From positions 239,719 to 303,718 of the forward strand of contig CAUYUJ010014546.1 in assembly GCA_963575745.1 (NCBI GenBank): a DNA stretch of 64,000 nt. Reading direction: 5' to 3'. Within the stretch, counting starts at the first letter, position 1; every line of letters starts with the position of its first letter. The notes under the pieces are model-generated. The model saw only the letters and a list, made by a program, of their open reading frames with translations, did no database searches and had not been told where the DNA came from. Of this stretch, positions 39,416-50,447 are shown one piece after another. A program made the translations under genes and the position numbers. Source of the stretch: Prorocentrum cordatum. Taxonomy: Eukaryota; Sar; Dinophyceae; Prorocentrales; Prorocentraceae.

Positions 39416-40203
39416 CGTATACATATATACATGTCTGTATGCATGTATGTATGTATGTATGTATGCATGCGTGCATGTATGTAGGTATGTAGGTATATCT
39501 GTCTCTCTGTCTGTCTGTCTGTCTGTCTGTATGTACGTATGTATGTATGTATGTATGTATGTATGCATGCATGCATGCATGCATGCATGCATGTATGTAT
39601 GTATGCATGCATGCATGTATGTATGTATGTATGTATCTATGTATCTATGTATCTATGCATGTATATGTATGCATGTATGTTTGCATGCATGCATGCATGT
39701 ATGTATGTATGTATGCATGTATGTATGTATGTATGTATGCATGTATGTATGTATGTATGTATGTATGTATGTATGTATGTATGTATGTATAAATGTATGT
39801 ATATATGTATGCATGCATGCATGCATGCGCACACACACATATACACAGGTACGCATGTATGCATGTATGTATGCATGCGTGTATACATGTATGTATGCAT
39901 GCATGCATGCCTGCATGCATGTATGTATGTATGTACGAATGTATGACTGTCTGTATGTCTGTATGTATGCATGTATGTATGTATGTATGTATGTGCATAT
40001 ATGTTTATATGTATGCATGCATTTATGTATGTATGTATGCATGTATGCATATATGTATGTATGCATGCATGCATGCATGCATGCATGTATGTTTGTATGT
40101 GTGTATGCATGTATGTATGTATGTATGTATGTATGTATGTATGTATGCATGCATGTATGTATGTATGTATGTATGTATGTATGTATGTATGTATGTATGT
40201 ATG
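39416..40203 (+). repeat. (ATGT)n/(ATGC)n microsatellite
   Basis: About 780 bp of tetranucleotides, mainly ATGT with ATGC runs. Long ORFs of Met-Tyr-Val-Cys repeats on one strand and His-Thr-Tyr-Ile on the other are artefacts. Confidence 0.98.
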
Positions 40204-40209
40204 TATGTG

Positions 40210-40273
<64 letters not shown>

Positions 40274-40299
40274 GGTCCGTGTGTGTGTGTGTGTGGGGG

Positions 40300-40367
<68 letters not shown>

Positions 40368-40391
40368 AGTGTGTGTGTGTCTGTGTGCTAC
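40204..40391 (+). repeat. (GT)n microsatellite
   Basis: GT repeats interrupted twice by GGGGGTCC, continuous with the ATGT array. Confidence 0.98.
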
Positions 40392-41178
40392 CCTTGGCCT
40401 TCTGGGAAGGGCCCTTCCTCCTAAGAGGCTCATCCGCCTCTTCGCCCCCGCTCGCGCCGCCCCCCGACGGCCCCCGCGCCCAGGCAGGCCCTGCAGCCCG
40501 GAGCCTCCTGGTGGCGCCGCGCGGAGGAGCAGGGAACAGAGCCACCGCGGGGCCTTCTCGTGGCAGCGGGGGGTCGCCCGCGGCTCCGAGAGCGCTCGGT
40601 CGGCATGCCACAACTTCCTGCCCTGTTTGATCTTTCAGGGGATCACCCTCGTGCCTGCTTCTGGGGGACTGGAACGACATGGAGATCGAAGGCGGGCGCT
40701 TGCTGTTCTCGGACGGGTCCGCGAAACCGACGTCCTGTCCCGGGATCCTCGAGGGGCTCGAGAACCGCACGGGGGGGGGGGCGGGGTAGGACCGCGAGCC
40801 CCCCCGGCGTCCTGCCCTCCCAGAGCCTGGCTGAACGAACCTCGCCGCGCACATCGTGCAGCTCGCGCTGAGGGAGACGACTTGCCTCCGCACCGCGGAG
40901 GAAGACGGCGCGGGGGGGGAAGACGCGCGTGCGATCACCAGCAGGGCGGCTGGCGGATCGCGCCGTGCTTGGGCCTTCCCCTGGGCCCCCCTTGCGGCCG
41001 GCCCACCGGCCGAGCAGAGGCCCCGACGACCCTGGCGCGCCGAGCAGCCGCGCGCGCCGCGCGCGGCAACTCGAGGAGGACCGAGGAGGCCTTGACCGGG
41101 ACAGGCCGGTCGAGCTGTGCGGCCACGGGCAGGCCCCTCAAGCCTGAGCCGTGGAGCAGACCAGTACCCCAGTGCTGC
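40392..41178. other. No gene recognised; GC-rich
   Basis: Open frames in several registers with Arg/Ala/Pro bias, and no motif. Confidence 0.4.
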
Positions 41179-41219
41179 CCTCCTCCTCCTCCTCCTCCTC
41201 CTCCTCCTCCTCCTCCTCG
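41179..41219 (+). repeat. Short (CTC)n array
   Basis: About 13 CTC triplets. Confidence 0.95.
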
Positions 41220-41367
41220 AGTGGGGCAGAGAAGAAGCGCGCAGAAGGAGCTGGATGTGCAGCTGGATCCGGCCGTGAGGGCGAGCACAAGGGAGGCTGG
41301 ACCTTGTGAGTCGCGCCACCCCGCACAGAAGGGGACGGATGGGGGGAGGAAGGACGCAGCTAGACAT

Positions 41368-41542
41368 GTCTGGCGGCGCGCAGAGGGGTGCAGGAGGAGG
41401 GAGGAAGGCTTCTTAGAAGGAGGCTGCTCCTTAGAAGGCGCCCGCCTTACATCTACAGACAAGGCCCGCGCCTTCTAAGAAGCAAGGGTGCTTCTAAGAA
41501 GACTGCCCCCTGGCCCCATACCCCCCTCTGCGCGTGGTCGAC
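41368..41542. mobile_element. Foldback element with TTCTTAGAAG hairpins, copy 1
   Basis: The whole 175 bp is an imperfect palindrome centred on CCTTACATCTACAGACAAGG. The arms start GCGCAGAGGGG, and each holds two short palindromes (CTTCTTAGAAG, CTCCTTAGAAGG). A closely similar copy is at 58009-58182. Confidence 0.85.
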
Positions 41543-41547
41543 ACTTA

Positions 41548-41694
41548 GCGGACGAAGAACGGTATGCCATAACACCTTTTTCGCAGTCGGGAGCGCTTGC
41601 CCCAGAGCGGGCGGCGCCCTACGGTGGCACGTCGGTGTCCAAACTTTCCAGCCCCGATGGAGGAACAGGTTCTTGTGTAACGTGCTTCGTCCGC
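41548..41694. mobile_element. Foldback element related to 36541-36707
   Basis: The ends are GCGGACGAAG and CTTCGTCCGC. The left arm (GAACGGTATGCC, TTTTTCGCAGTCGGG) matches the 36541 element with changes. It lies directly beside the preceding foldback element. Confidence 0.7.
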
Positions 41695-42324
41695 CAAGAA
41701 GTACATGGCAACAGCTGCGAAACGGCGTGCGCCACCTTGAATGATGAACCATGCGTGCGCGGAACTCGCCGGAGACCAAGCAATGACACGTGGCCGGTAA
41801 GCGTTGACCCCTTAAAGCGCATCGGTGCCAGAGGGGGGAGAAAGACTGTACCTGGCGAAGAATGAAAGGCCCAACCACCCTCAAGTGCGACCGATTTTGA
41901 CCGCGGCCGCTGCGCCGCTTGGCCGCCCCACTCGTCGCACGTCCGTCCGCTCACGCTGCCTCATCGGCGGCCCCGTAGCTAGTCTTCGGCGAGTCGGCCA
42001 GGGACGGGTTCACTAGCTTCCTCATCACGAAGCAGACCTCCTGCCCGGCGACTGGGAGGGGAGGAGCGCTACGAGGTGCATGGGCATGCTGGAAAGAAGG
42101 AACCTCAAGGGAACGGGCCATGGACGTCGAGCTCTGTTGCCCGCCTCTCGTCACGAGTGGTCTTCTGGCGGCCTCTGGGTGCGGCGATGGCCCTGGGGAG
42201 GCCGAAGACGGCGAACAACACCCCATGAGCCCCCCCCCCCCAGCACAGCTCAGACGTCGACCCCCGACCTCTCCCGGGGTAACAAACGCAGCAGACGAGC
42301 GTCAAAGCATGGCGACTCTCGAAC
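41695..42324. other. No gene recognised
   Basis: Mixed GC-rich sequence. Small ORFs show no motif. Confidence 0.4.
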
Positions 42325-42538
42325 CTCGAACTCATCGGGAGCGGCCAAGAGGGGGGTGTCCAAGATGGGGGGGTGCAAATCATGACCGGCGGCATGTGCG
42401 CGGCCCAGCGGGGGGGCCAGGGACGTAATGAAACAAAAAGAGGCGCCATGAAATCTGGGGAAATATCATGGCCCCCGCCATGATATCCCCCCCCCCCCCC
42501 TAGTCATCACCCCCCTCTTTTCCGCCCCCGAACTCAGG
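42325..42538. mobile_element. Foldback element, about 214 bp
   Basis: The left arm has GGGAGCGGCCAAGAGGGGGG. The right-end complement has GGGGGCGGAAAAGAGGGGGG. A second strong hairpin (AAATATCATGGC and GCCATGATAT) lies inside near 42460-42490. A partial relative is at 34842-34965. Confidence 0.65.
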
Positions 42539-43083
42539 CGGTGACCGGAGGGGCAGCGGCGGGAAGAGAGCGGACGGCGAGACGCGAGGGCGCGCCGAGT
42601 CGGCAGCCAGGCTCGGGCGCGAGGCGGGGCGGGAGCGCAGGCGCGACTCTTGGCCGCGTGCCGACGCCGAGCCCACAACGCCCCCTCCTCACGGCGCTGT
42701 CGGCCTCTCGTTGCGTGGGCCCCGGGGCTCCGACGGCTTCCCTCTGGGCTGGCTTTTCGCCCCCAGTCGTTCTCGCAGTCCCCTGGGCTGGGGGCCAGCG
42801 CTCAGAGGATGAAGAGGTGTGCAAACCCGATGTCACGACTCTTGCGGCACCCGGATCTGAGGGCAGCGGGCGCCTCTACCCCCTCCTGGCGGCGCGTGGC
42901 CGAGGCACCCGGTGGTCTTTTCTCGCTGCTCGCGCAGGTAGGCGAGACGGTGAATGCCACCGCTTCTGCAATGGGCGTTGGCAATGGAGCAAGATGGCAG
43001 AAGATGATGAAAGCAACGAGGGATGGAATGGGCTAGCCTTTTGTCGCTTTTTGTTATCTATATATACACACACGTACAGAACA
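42539..43083. other. No gene recognised
   Basis: GC-rich to about 42950, then mixed with a short AT/CA tract (about 43055-43075). Confidence 0.4.
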
Positions 43084-43540
43084 TCCTCTGGTCCCTCAGA
43101 GTCCCGTGGCGTGTGCCTGATGCACTGGGTGGAGAGCCCTCAAAACCTGCAGGAATCCTCTGTGCAGAGTATTGTAATACCGTAGGTTCGTGCGGCGTCG
43201 GCGTGCGCAAGGCTTTTGACACTGCGTCGATCGTTCAACCTTGAGCCGATCGCGGCATCGATCGTCGAAGGCAGAACTCCGTCGGGTCCAATGGCGCTAC
43301 TGCTCCCCTCGGTGCCTCCGCGTCGCAGAATTTAACCTTTTGAACCTCGTCGTCGACATCGCCAGCGCGCCAACGCTGCATGAACCTGCGGCCCCCAATG
43401 TCAATAATTCACAAAAGGCCTCTCGCGTGATTTTTCGGTGTGTCACGGCACTCTGCCCGCGGCCAGAGAGTCCTCTGGTCCCTCAGAGTCCCGTGGCGTG
43501 TGTGACCCCCTGTGCTGAGTGTCGTGATACTTTCCGAAGG
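43084..43540 (+). repeat. Direct repeat, 32 bp exact, 387 bp apart
   Basis: TCCTCTGGTCCCTCAGAGTC and 12 further bases are identical at 43084-43115 and 43471-43502. Diverged similarity continues to the right (TGTGCAGAGTATTGTAATAC against TGTGCTGAGTGTCGTGATAC). Confidence 0.85.
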
Positions 43541-43659
43541 GCCCAAGCCCCCAAATGTCAGGATTTCCCAGTAAAGGCCTCTCGCTTGACATTCTTGCGG
43601 TGCGTGCCGCGGCCCTGCCCGAGGCCAGGGAGCCCCCCCAGGACGGGCCAAGCGGGCCT

Positions 43660-43945
43660 CTCAACACGGCCCAGCAGGGCCCCCCGGGTCCCCCAAAGAA
43701 AGGGTCCCCCCGCCCCCCCCCCCCAAGAGCCTAGAATTATTGGAGCACTCGCAGTTTTTTAACTCTGATTTCTGCGTGCTTGGATTTTCAGTAGTGGCAA
43801 GTCTCAAGACGGTCCAGCAGGGCCCCCGGTCCCTCCAACGAAAGTGCCCCCCCAAGAACCGAGAATTATTGAAACACTTGAAGATTTGTTTGAATATGCT
43901 TTCTGCCTTCTTGGATTTTCAATCGCAGCGTCCAAGACGGTCCAA
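43660..43945 (+). repeat. Two units of a 130-bp tandem repeat
   Basis: AGAATTATTGGAGCACT (43731) and AGAATTATTGAAACACT (43861) start matching blocks that both contain CTTGGATTTTCA and AAGACGGTCC. Poly-C runs separate the units. Confidence 0.8.
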
Positions 43946-44400
43946 GACGGCCCCAAGGACTGCCCTTAGACGGCTCAGGGCCCCCCAAGAGGGGCCCAGG
44001 AGACCCCCAAGGAAGGCCCAAGAGGGGAAAAGCGAGGGTGCCTTGCGAGCCATCCACCCTAAGATGGTCCCAAGATCCTTTTAGATGCCACCGAGGCGCC
44101 CCTAAAACGCCTCAAGAGACCCCCAAGGGGCCTCTGAGAGGCTGCCAGAAGCCCCCACGAACCCCCCAAGAGACCCCCAAGAGCCTTCCAAGAGGTCCCC
44201 GGGAGGCATCCCAACAGACGCTACGATGCATCCAAGCGGCCTCCAACCCCTTAACCCAGGCACCGCGGCGGGATGGGCCGCATGCCACTATGTATTCGCC
44301 CGCCCCAGTGGGGTTGCCAAGCGTGTGAGATGACTCACCCCTATGACCCACGGAGGGGATCGCCCGCTTCCTCCCAGACCTGGGGCACGTGTTGGGACGG
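43946..44400 (+). repeat. Degenerate CCCCAAGAG minisatellite
   Basis: Many short phrases such as CCCCCAAGAGG, GAGACCCCCAAG and CCTTCCAAGAGGTCCCC recur irregularly to about 44240. No gene was seen. Confidence 0.6.
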
Positions 44401-44439
44401 GGGGCGCCCCGCCCACCGCACGAGCGACCAGTGCCCAAG

Positions 44440-45115
44440 ATGGGGCCAGGTGTGGCATGCCTTGCGGGAGGGGGGGCCGCTTGGCTCAGCCCAGGTGGCC
44501 CCCCGCTTCCCACCTGGACCAGCGTGAGGGGACGGGGGGGGGGGCGCCCGTTTTACCCCAGGATCCCCAGGAGGAGGAGGAGGAGGAGGAGGAGGAGGAG
44601 GGGGAGGAGGAGGAGGAGGAGGAGGAGGGAGGAGGAGGAGGAGGAGGAGGCGGAGGCGGAGGAGGAGGAGGAGGAGGAGGAGGAGGAACGGCGCGAGGAC
44701 TACCGGCGACTGGGCGGCGCCCTGGGGGTCGCCCGTCCACAGCTTCAGACCTGGAGGGGCACGGCACAAGGTCAGGAGCCTCCTCAGGGCAAGTGGAGAA
44801 CGGATGAGAATGACTCGCGGGACGGGGAACGCCCAGTCCACTCCAGGATCGGCCTGGGGCCGACTGGGGAACGTATCGCGGGAGGGGGGGCGTCCGGTTC
44901 AGCCCAGATGCCCTGTTTCCCGCCTGGAGCAAGGCGGGGGGGCGGGGGGGAGGCGCGGGGGGGGCGCTTGGTTCACCCCAGAATGCTCTGTTTCCCACCT
45001 GGGGCCAAGTGGGGAATGGCTCGCGGGAGGGGGGATCCTCTATTTTCCCTGTGGAGCCGGGTGGGAGATGGCCCATGGGAATGGGGCTCCCCGTTTATCC
45101 CGGAAATTGCCGTTC
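44440..45115 (+). repeat. Minisatellite of about 65-95 bp units, interrupted by a GGA array
   Basis: Repeated order of GGGAATGGCTCGCGGGAGGG, TTGGTTCACCCCAG and TTTCCCACCTGG-like blocks. Units appear on both sides of the GGA array at 44569-44694, at about 44455-44560 and 44810-45115. Confidence 0.7.
44569..44694 (+). repeat. (GGA)n array inside a minisatellite
   Basis: GGA with two GGC triplets. It starts straight after CCCCAGGATCCCC. Confidence 0.95.
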
Positions 45116-45885
45116 CCCACTTGTTGCTAGGTGAGCGACGAAAGGGAAAAGGTCTTCCGCGGATGGAGACAACGACCAGACGCCGCGGTTTACGCGGGCC
45201 GCCACCGTGGCGCGCCATGCCGGAACCATGGCGATTCCGCGCGACCTTGCGCGGGCAACTTGCGCGCGGACGTCCACGCGATCGACGCACTTTTTGCTTT
45301 CGTCGGCCCCGTTGGACACGGTCCGCGGCGAAAGAGGGGGTCGCCGGCGCGGGGGGGCGGGGGGCGTGGGCCCGGCAAGGATCCGAACTCGCAGCTTCGG
45401 TGCTCGACTGCGCGCGCCGACGACAGACATCGCGGCGATTGCGATGGCGATGACGGCCATGGCCACGAAGAGACGGAAGACGAGGGTGACGCTTGCGACG
45501 GCAGCGAGATCGGCACTGACGACGCTGGCGACGAGTTCACTGGCTGTGATGACGGCGGCGGCGGCGGCGACGCAGACACTTTTACGTCGCAGCGCGGCAG
45601 ATGAGGAACCGCACTGAGCTTCGCACAGGACAGCAGATCCTGGTGTATACGGGATCCTGGTGTATACATTTCTCGCTGTCTCCCTGGGAAAACGGAGAAA
45701 CAAAGATACACCACACCACCCCGACGTCTTCCCCGACCCTCCAAAAAATCCTGGCATTTAAAAACAGCCCGCCGCTGGTAATGTATACGCTCCAACTTCC
45801 GAACAAAGGCAGTCCGCACGCGCGCTCTGGCAAGCCGGGTGACGGCATTAAGAATTGTCCGGATGCAAGAGGGGAACGCGGCGAC
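45116..45885. other. No gene recognised
   Basis: GC-rich with GAC/GGC triplet bias around 45415-45600. There is a small duplication, GATCCTGGTGTATAC, at about 45636 and 45651. Confidence 0.45.
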
Positions 45886-46020
45886 GCAGACATGCGACGT
45901 CCTGATTCTTTCAATGCGCGGCCTCCAGAAATCCCGACCCTTTCCCTGGGGTCGATTTTTCATCTTTGATCTTTTTTGACGGTCCCAGGGTCCCCACTGC
46001 CGCACAAAGCGGACCTTTCG
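45886..46020 (+). repeat. GACGGTCC repeat family copy
   Basis: GACATGCGACGTCCTGATTC, CCCGACCCTTTCCCTGGGG and TTTTTTGACGGTCCCAGGG appear in family order. The right end is lost. Confidence 0.7.
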
Positions 46021-46391
46021 GGATGTTCGCACGTTGGCTTTCTCATTGGCCGCCTCGGGTAACTCCAGTTCTGCGGGCTTCCAGGAGGGTCGGCGGATGT
46101 GGCGCAAGCCTGTCAGATAATATATAATGCATCTGCCTGTGTGTGTATGTGTATCTACGTAAATACTTGTGGATTTGGCAACCTCCACAATGGACTGCAT
46201 ATCTACGTTGCGCCTCCAATCCCATCGTCGACGATACTTGTTCGATGTCGAACCGCAAGTGCTTTGGCTTGCAGAGCACAATCATGTATCCGCGTTTTCC
46301 ACTTGACATCCGATCCAAAGCAAGTGTAGTAGAGGGTGAAAGCAGCGAAGGGAAAACGGTTCGGAGCGGAACGGATGGGTGTATAGCACAT

Positions 46392-46513
46392 GGGGGGTAG
46401 CGTGTCGGCTGCATGCACCGCCGCGTTGCAGCGCTAGGATTGGCCATGTGTAGAAGATAAGGCCATGCACCAAGGGGCGAAACCAGCTGCATGCAACCGA
46501 GTTCATACCCCCC
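46392..46513. mobile_element. Foldback element, 122 bp
   Basis: The ends GGGGGGTA...TCGGCTGCATGCA and TGCATGCAACCGA...TACCCCCC are inverted repeats of about 26 bp with mismatches. Confidence 0.6.
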
Positions 46514-46534
46514 ACCTTTCCCTTGATCCTATCC

Positions 46535-46655
46535 TCTCCCTCCTCCCAAATCTCCGACATCACGATCAGGCGTTCCCCGAGACGCTTTTTGACGGTCTCG
46601 GGGTCTACTGAAGGCCCCGAGAAGCCGAAAATAGCTGTTCGTCGTGATTTCCGTC
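46535..46655 (+). repeat. GACGGTCC repeat family copy
   Basis: TCTCCGACATCACGATCA, TTTTTGACGGTCTCGGGG, GGCCCCGAGAAGCCGAAAAT and CGTCGTGATTTC are in order. Confidence 0.75.
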
Positions 46656-47188
46656 GCGACACGACGGTGCTTAGCCTCCTTGCTTTTCCGTTGGCACTGC
46701 TTGAAGCCTCTAAAGACTTGCAGTTTTATCTCGACTGATCATCACTCTTCAAATCATATGTGAAACTGACGCTGCCGCCCCGCACGAGATTTTTTGCACA
46801 GCGCGAGAAGGTCGGATACAGATGCTGAGCCCCCTTCCAGGGCTGTCGCTTCCGCCGTGCAGGACGGCACGGTTGCAGACGTGTGCAGTCAAAACTGAGA
46901 GTAAGAAAGCCCGGTCAGGATGCAGGGGCCTTGAGGGCCATGCCAACACTTGACGAGCGGGCCGCGGCCAGCGAAAATGGCCAAGGATGGGCCGAAGGGA
47001 AAGGATGCAGGGGGAAGCTCGGACAACCGCTCATCCCTGCCATCAGCGCTGACTCTCTGCCCCGGCCATGGCGCAACCACGCTGCAGGACTGCCGGGCCT
47101 GGCCTCCCTCCTCCTCCCCCCCGTCGCCGCCCGCATGGGGCGCGGGGAGACGTCGGGGGAGAACCAGCTCGGGGGGGGAAGCCATCGA
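46656..47188. other. No gene recognised
   Basis: Mixed to GC-rich sequence without a motif. Confidence 0.4.
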
Positions 47189-47373
47189 CCCAGACCCCCG
47201 ACGTAATGATTTTTCCATTACGTCGACACCAAGGATCCCGACCCTTTCCCCAGGACCGGCTTTGCATCCTCAGCCGTTTTTTGACGCTCCCGAGGCCCGG
47301 TGAGGGCCCCCCGAGGCCGAAAATTGGGAAAAACCTCCCGTCGTGATTTTTTCATTGCTCGAGGGGGTCTGGG
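47189..47373 (+). mobile_element. GACGGTCC repeat family, best-preserved copy (185 bp)
   Basis: Both ends are clear: CCCAGACCCCC at 47189 and GGGGGTCTGGG at 47363-47373. The interior holds ATTACGTCG-type inverted sequence, CCCGACCCTTTCCCCAGG, TTTTTTGACGCTCCCGAGGC and CCTCCCGTCGTGATTTTTTC. MITE-like. Confidence 0.8.
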
Positions 47374-47565
47374 GAGCTGGCATCGGGAAAGTCTGGAAAC
47401 CTCCGCCCCCGACCACGAAGTCCGCGAGCGGGGGCTGCTGCCTCCCAGCCCTGGCGTGCCGTCGGGCCGGGCGGGGCGCGCTGCGGGGCCCCTCGCGGTG
47501 CTGAGTGGGCGGTTGGGGGCTGGCACGCCCAGCCTTGAGCCTATCCCCCCTCCCGCTCGTCGTCG
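47374..47565. other. GC-rich spacer
   Basis: No motif was seen between the repeat copy and the GGA array. Confidence 0.4.
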
Positions 47566-47958
47566 AGGGGGAGGAGGAGGGGGAGGAGGGGGAGGGGGAG
47601 GAGCGAGGAGGAGGAGGAGCGAGGAGGAGGAGGAGCGAGGAGGAGGAGCGAGGAGGAGGAGGAGGAGGAGGAGGAGGAGGAGCGAGGGAGAAGAGGAGGA
47701 GGAGGAGGAGGAGGAGGAGGAGGAGGGGAGGAGGAGGAGGAGGAGGAGAGGAGGAGGAGGAGGGGAGGAGGAGGAGGAGGAGAGGAGGGGGGAGGAAGGA
47801 GGGGGAGGAGGAGGAGGGGGAGGAGGAGCGAGGAGGAGGAGGAGGGCGAGGAGGAGGAGGAGGGGGAGGGGAGGAGGAGGAGGAGGAGGAGGAGGAGGAG
47901 GAGGAGGAGGAGGAGGAGGAGCGAGGAGCGAGGAGGAGGAGGAGCGAGGAGCGAGGAC
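47566..47958 (+). repeat. (GGA)n array, about 390 bp, with GCGAGG variants
   Basis: GGA units mixed with GAGCGAGGA variants at both ends. Confidence 0.95.
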
Positions 47959-47959
47959 T

Positions 47960-48112
47960 TACGTCCCAAACATGCCATGCCTTGTGCTTTTCAATCTGCG
48001 GTCTCTCTCCTGGACCGGCTCTCCATCCCGAGCCGTCTTTTGATGGTCCTGGGGCCCGGCGGAGAGCCACGTCAGAGGCAGAGAACGAGGAAGAACCTCC
48101 GCCCTGCTGGTG
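47960..48112 (+). repeat. GACGGTCC repeat family copy, next to GGA array
   Basis: CATGCCATGCCTTGTGCTTT, CCTGGACCGGCTCTCCATCC, CTTTTGATGGTCCTGGGGCC and GGAAGAACCTCCGCCC are in order. Confidence 0.7.
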
Positions 48113-48637
48113 TCAAGAAGTTGCATGCCTCGGGCTGTCCCTGACCCAGAAGAGCCCAGCATCGGATCGAGCAGTCGGATCGGCGGTCGACATGAGTCGG
48201 ATCGGCGGAACTCGGGAACCAAATCGGGAGAAGTCGAATCGGCGGAAATCGGCAGGCCAGTAAAACCTCCATATTGAGAAACCGAAATCCAAATCGGAAT
48301 CCGACGTCGATCGGAATCCGACGTCGAACTGGAATCGGAATCGAATCGAGTCGGAGGGGTCGAACGGAGCCCTGCCCCGCCGAGACCTCCCCCGCGCCGC
48401 CCGCAGGGCATGTCCTTGGGAAAACCAAGAGAGGTACCGATACCGCTGCACCCCAGACCTCTCCTGAGATGCGTTCTGACCAGAATGTCGAGGCGAATCA
48501 AGCGGCGGCGACGAGGGCCTCCCAGGAGGCCCCAACAAGGGGGCAAAAGAGGCAAGGGTAGTGGTATGGGTACCTGTCTCCCTCCGAGGCTATCCCTCCC
48601 CCCGCCCAGTGTCCCGAGCAGGGAGGGTGGCTGAGGT
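48113..48637. other. No gene recognised; TCGGATCGGCGG and TCGGAATCCGACGTC motifs
   Basis: Short repeats of GAGTCGGATCGGCGG (48160-48250) and a tandem TCGGAATCCGACGTCGA (about 48293-48330), which is partly palindromic. Confidence 0.6.
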
Positions 48638-48742
48638 CCTCCTCCTCGCCCTTGTCCTCCTCCTCCTCCTCCTCGTCCTCCTCCTCCTCCTCCTCCTCGT
48701 CCTCGTTCTCGTCCTCGTCCTCGGCCTCGTCCTCCTCCTCCT
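48638..48742 (+). repeat. (CTC)n array with CGT variants
   Basis: CTC and CTCGTC triplets. Confidence 0.9.
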
Positions 48743-48914
48743 GAATGTCCTGGACCACCCAGGCGGTCTGGAACAGGACGACGGACGTGGCGACGTGCCG
48801 CAGCAAGAGCCGCGGGGCCGGGCCGCCCGCCGGGGCCGGAGGCGCCGCAGGAGGGCCACTCGACTGCGAGGAGGAGGAAGCCAGCTTGCAACTGAAAAAG
48901 GGGCCTAGGGAGAC

Positions 48915-50178
48915 ATCCACACAGACACAGACACACACTCACAGACACAGACACAGACACACACACAGACACAGAGACTTACGCATTGACGTACAGACGC
49001 ATACACAGACACATACTCAGACACAGGCACAAACACTGACTCAGGCTCATACATAAGCGCCGACACATGACACATACACACAACAAAAACGCACAGACAT
49101 ACACAGACAGACAGCCACACACCAAACACATTCACACACATTCGCACACACCACGCACAGACACACGCACGCACACGCACACACACACACACGCGCACAC
49201 ACACATTCACACACATTCACACACATTGACACACATTCACAAACATTAACACACATGCACGCACGCGCACATACATTCACACACATTCGCACACATTCGC
49301 ACACACTTCCACACATTCGCACCATTCACACACACCCACACACATTCACACACTCATTCACACGCGCAAATTGGCACACATACACATTCACACACATGTT
49401 CGCACACGTACACACAGTCACACGCAGTCACACACAGTGACACACAATGGTACACAGTGAAACAAATTCACACACACACACACACTCACACACCCATTCA
49501 CGCACATTCATTCACACACATTCGCACACACACACACACAGTCGCACACACACTCGCATACAGTCACGCACGCACATTCACACACATTCGCACACGTTCA
49601 CGCACACATTCGCACATATTCACACACACACACACCTTCGCACATTTTCACACACATTCACACACAATGGCACGCACATCGCACAACACGCATTTTCCAC
49701 ACATTTTCACACACATTCACACACCTTCGCACATTTTCACACACATTCACACACACTGGCACGCACATCGCACAACACACAGCACACATTTTCCACACAC
49801 ATTCACACACATTCGCACACATTCACACACATGCATCACACGACACACATCACACAACACACAACACGCACACCACACAACTCACAACACACAAACCACA
49901 ACACACACAACAAACGCACACACACACACTTACGCACTTACGCACTTACGCACGCACACACACACACGCGCGCACACAAACACACACAGAGACGCACGCA
50001 CAGACACACACACACACCGACACACACACACACCGACACAAACCGACACGCACCGCAAACACACGCACACAGACACACCGCCCCCCCCCCCCCACACACA
50101 CACACACACACTCCACACACACACACACCACACACACCACACACGCACGCACGCACTCACGCACACACACACACACAC
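48915..50178 (+). repeat. (CA)n-type array with CACACATT units
   Basis: CA-rich array, much of it in an 8-bp unit CACACATT (49200-49860), ending in CA repeats. Its left flank GGGGCCTAGGGAGACATCCA resembles the left end of the AC-ended dispersed repeat. ORFs of His/Thr or Val/Cys repeats are artefacts. Confidence 0.97.
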
Positions 50179-50447
50179 ACACTTTTCGTCAGCGGCGAGG
50201 CGGCTGGGAAAGAGGGGGGGGACGACCGAGAGGAAGAAAGGACGCTCAGACGTCGAAGAGTTCGACGATGAGCAGCCGGGGGGGGCAGCAGCAGCCAGGC
50301 GCGCAGGGCCAGAGCGCGGTGGGCGGCCGCGGCGAACCACAGTGGCAAGGGTGGCGGGAGGGCGGCTGCCAGCAGCTGGAGCTGGCGGGCGGGCGCAGTG
50401 GGACACCACGAACAGCAGAGGTTCCGCGGCGCGCCGAGGGCACACAC
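50179..50447. other. GC-rich island between two satellite arrays
   Basis: About 270 bp of unique GC-rich sequence with no motif. Confidence 0.5.

Noticed and set aside
39390-40424. ORFs of Met-Tyr-Val-Cys or His-Thr-Ile repeats in the ATGT/GT array
   Set aside because: Products of tetranucleotide and dinucleotide repeats without stops; no sign of coding.
40366-41367. 333-codon minus ORF
   Set aside because: Contains the GT array tail and the CTC array, with Arg/Ala/Pro bias and no domain.
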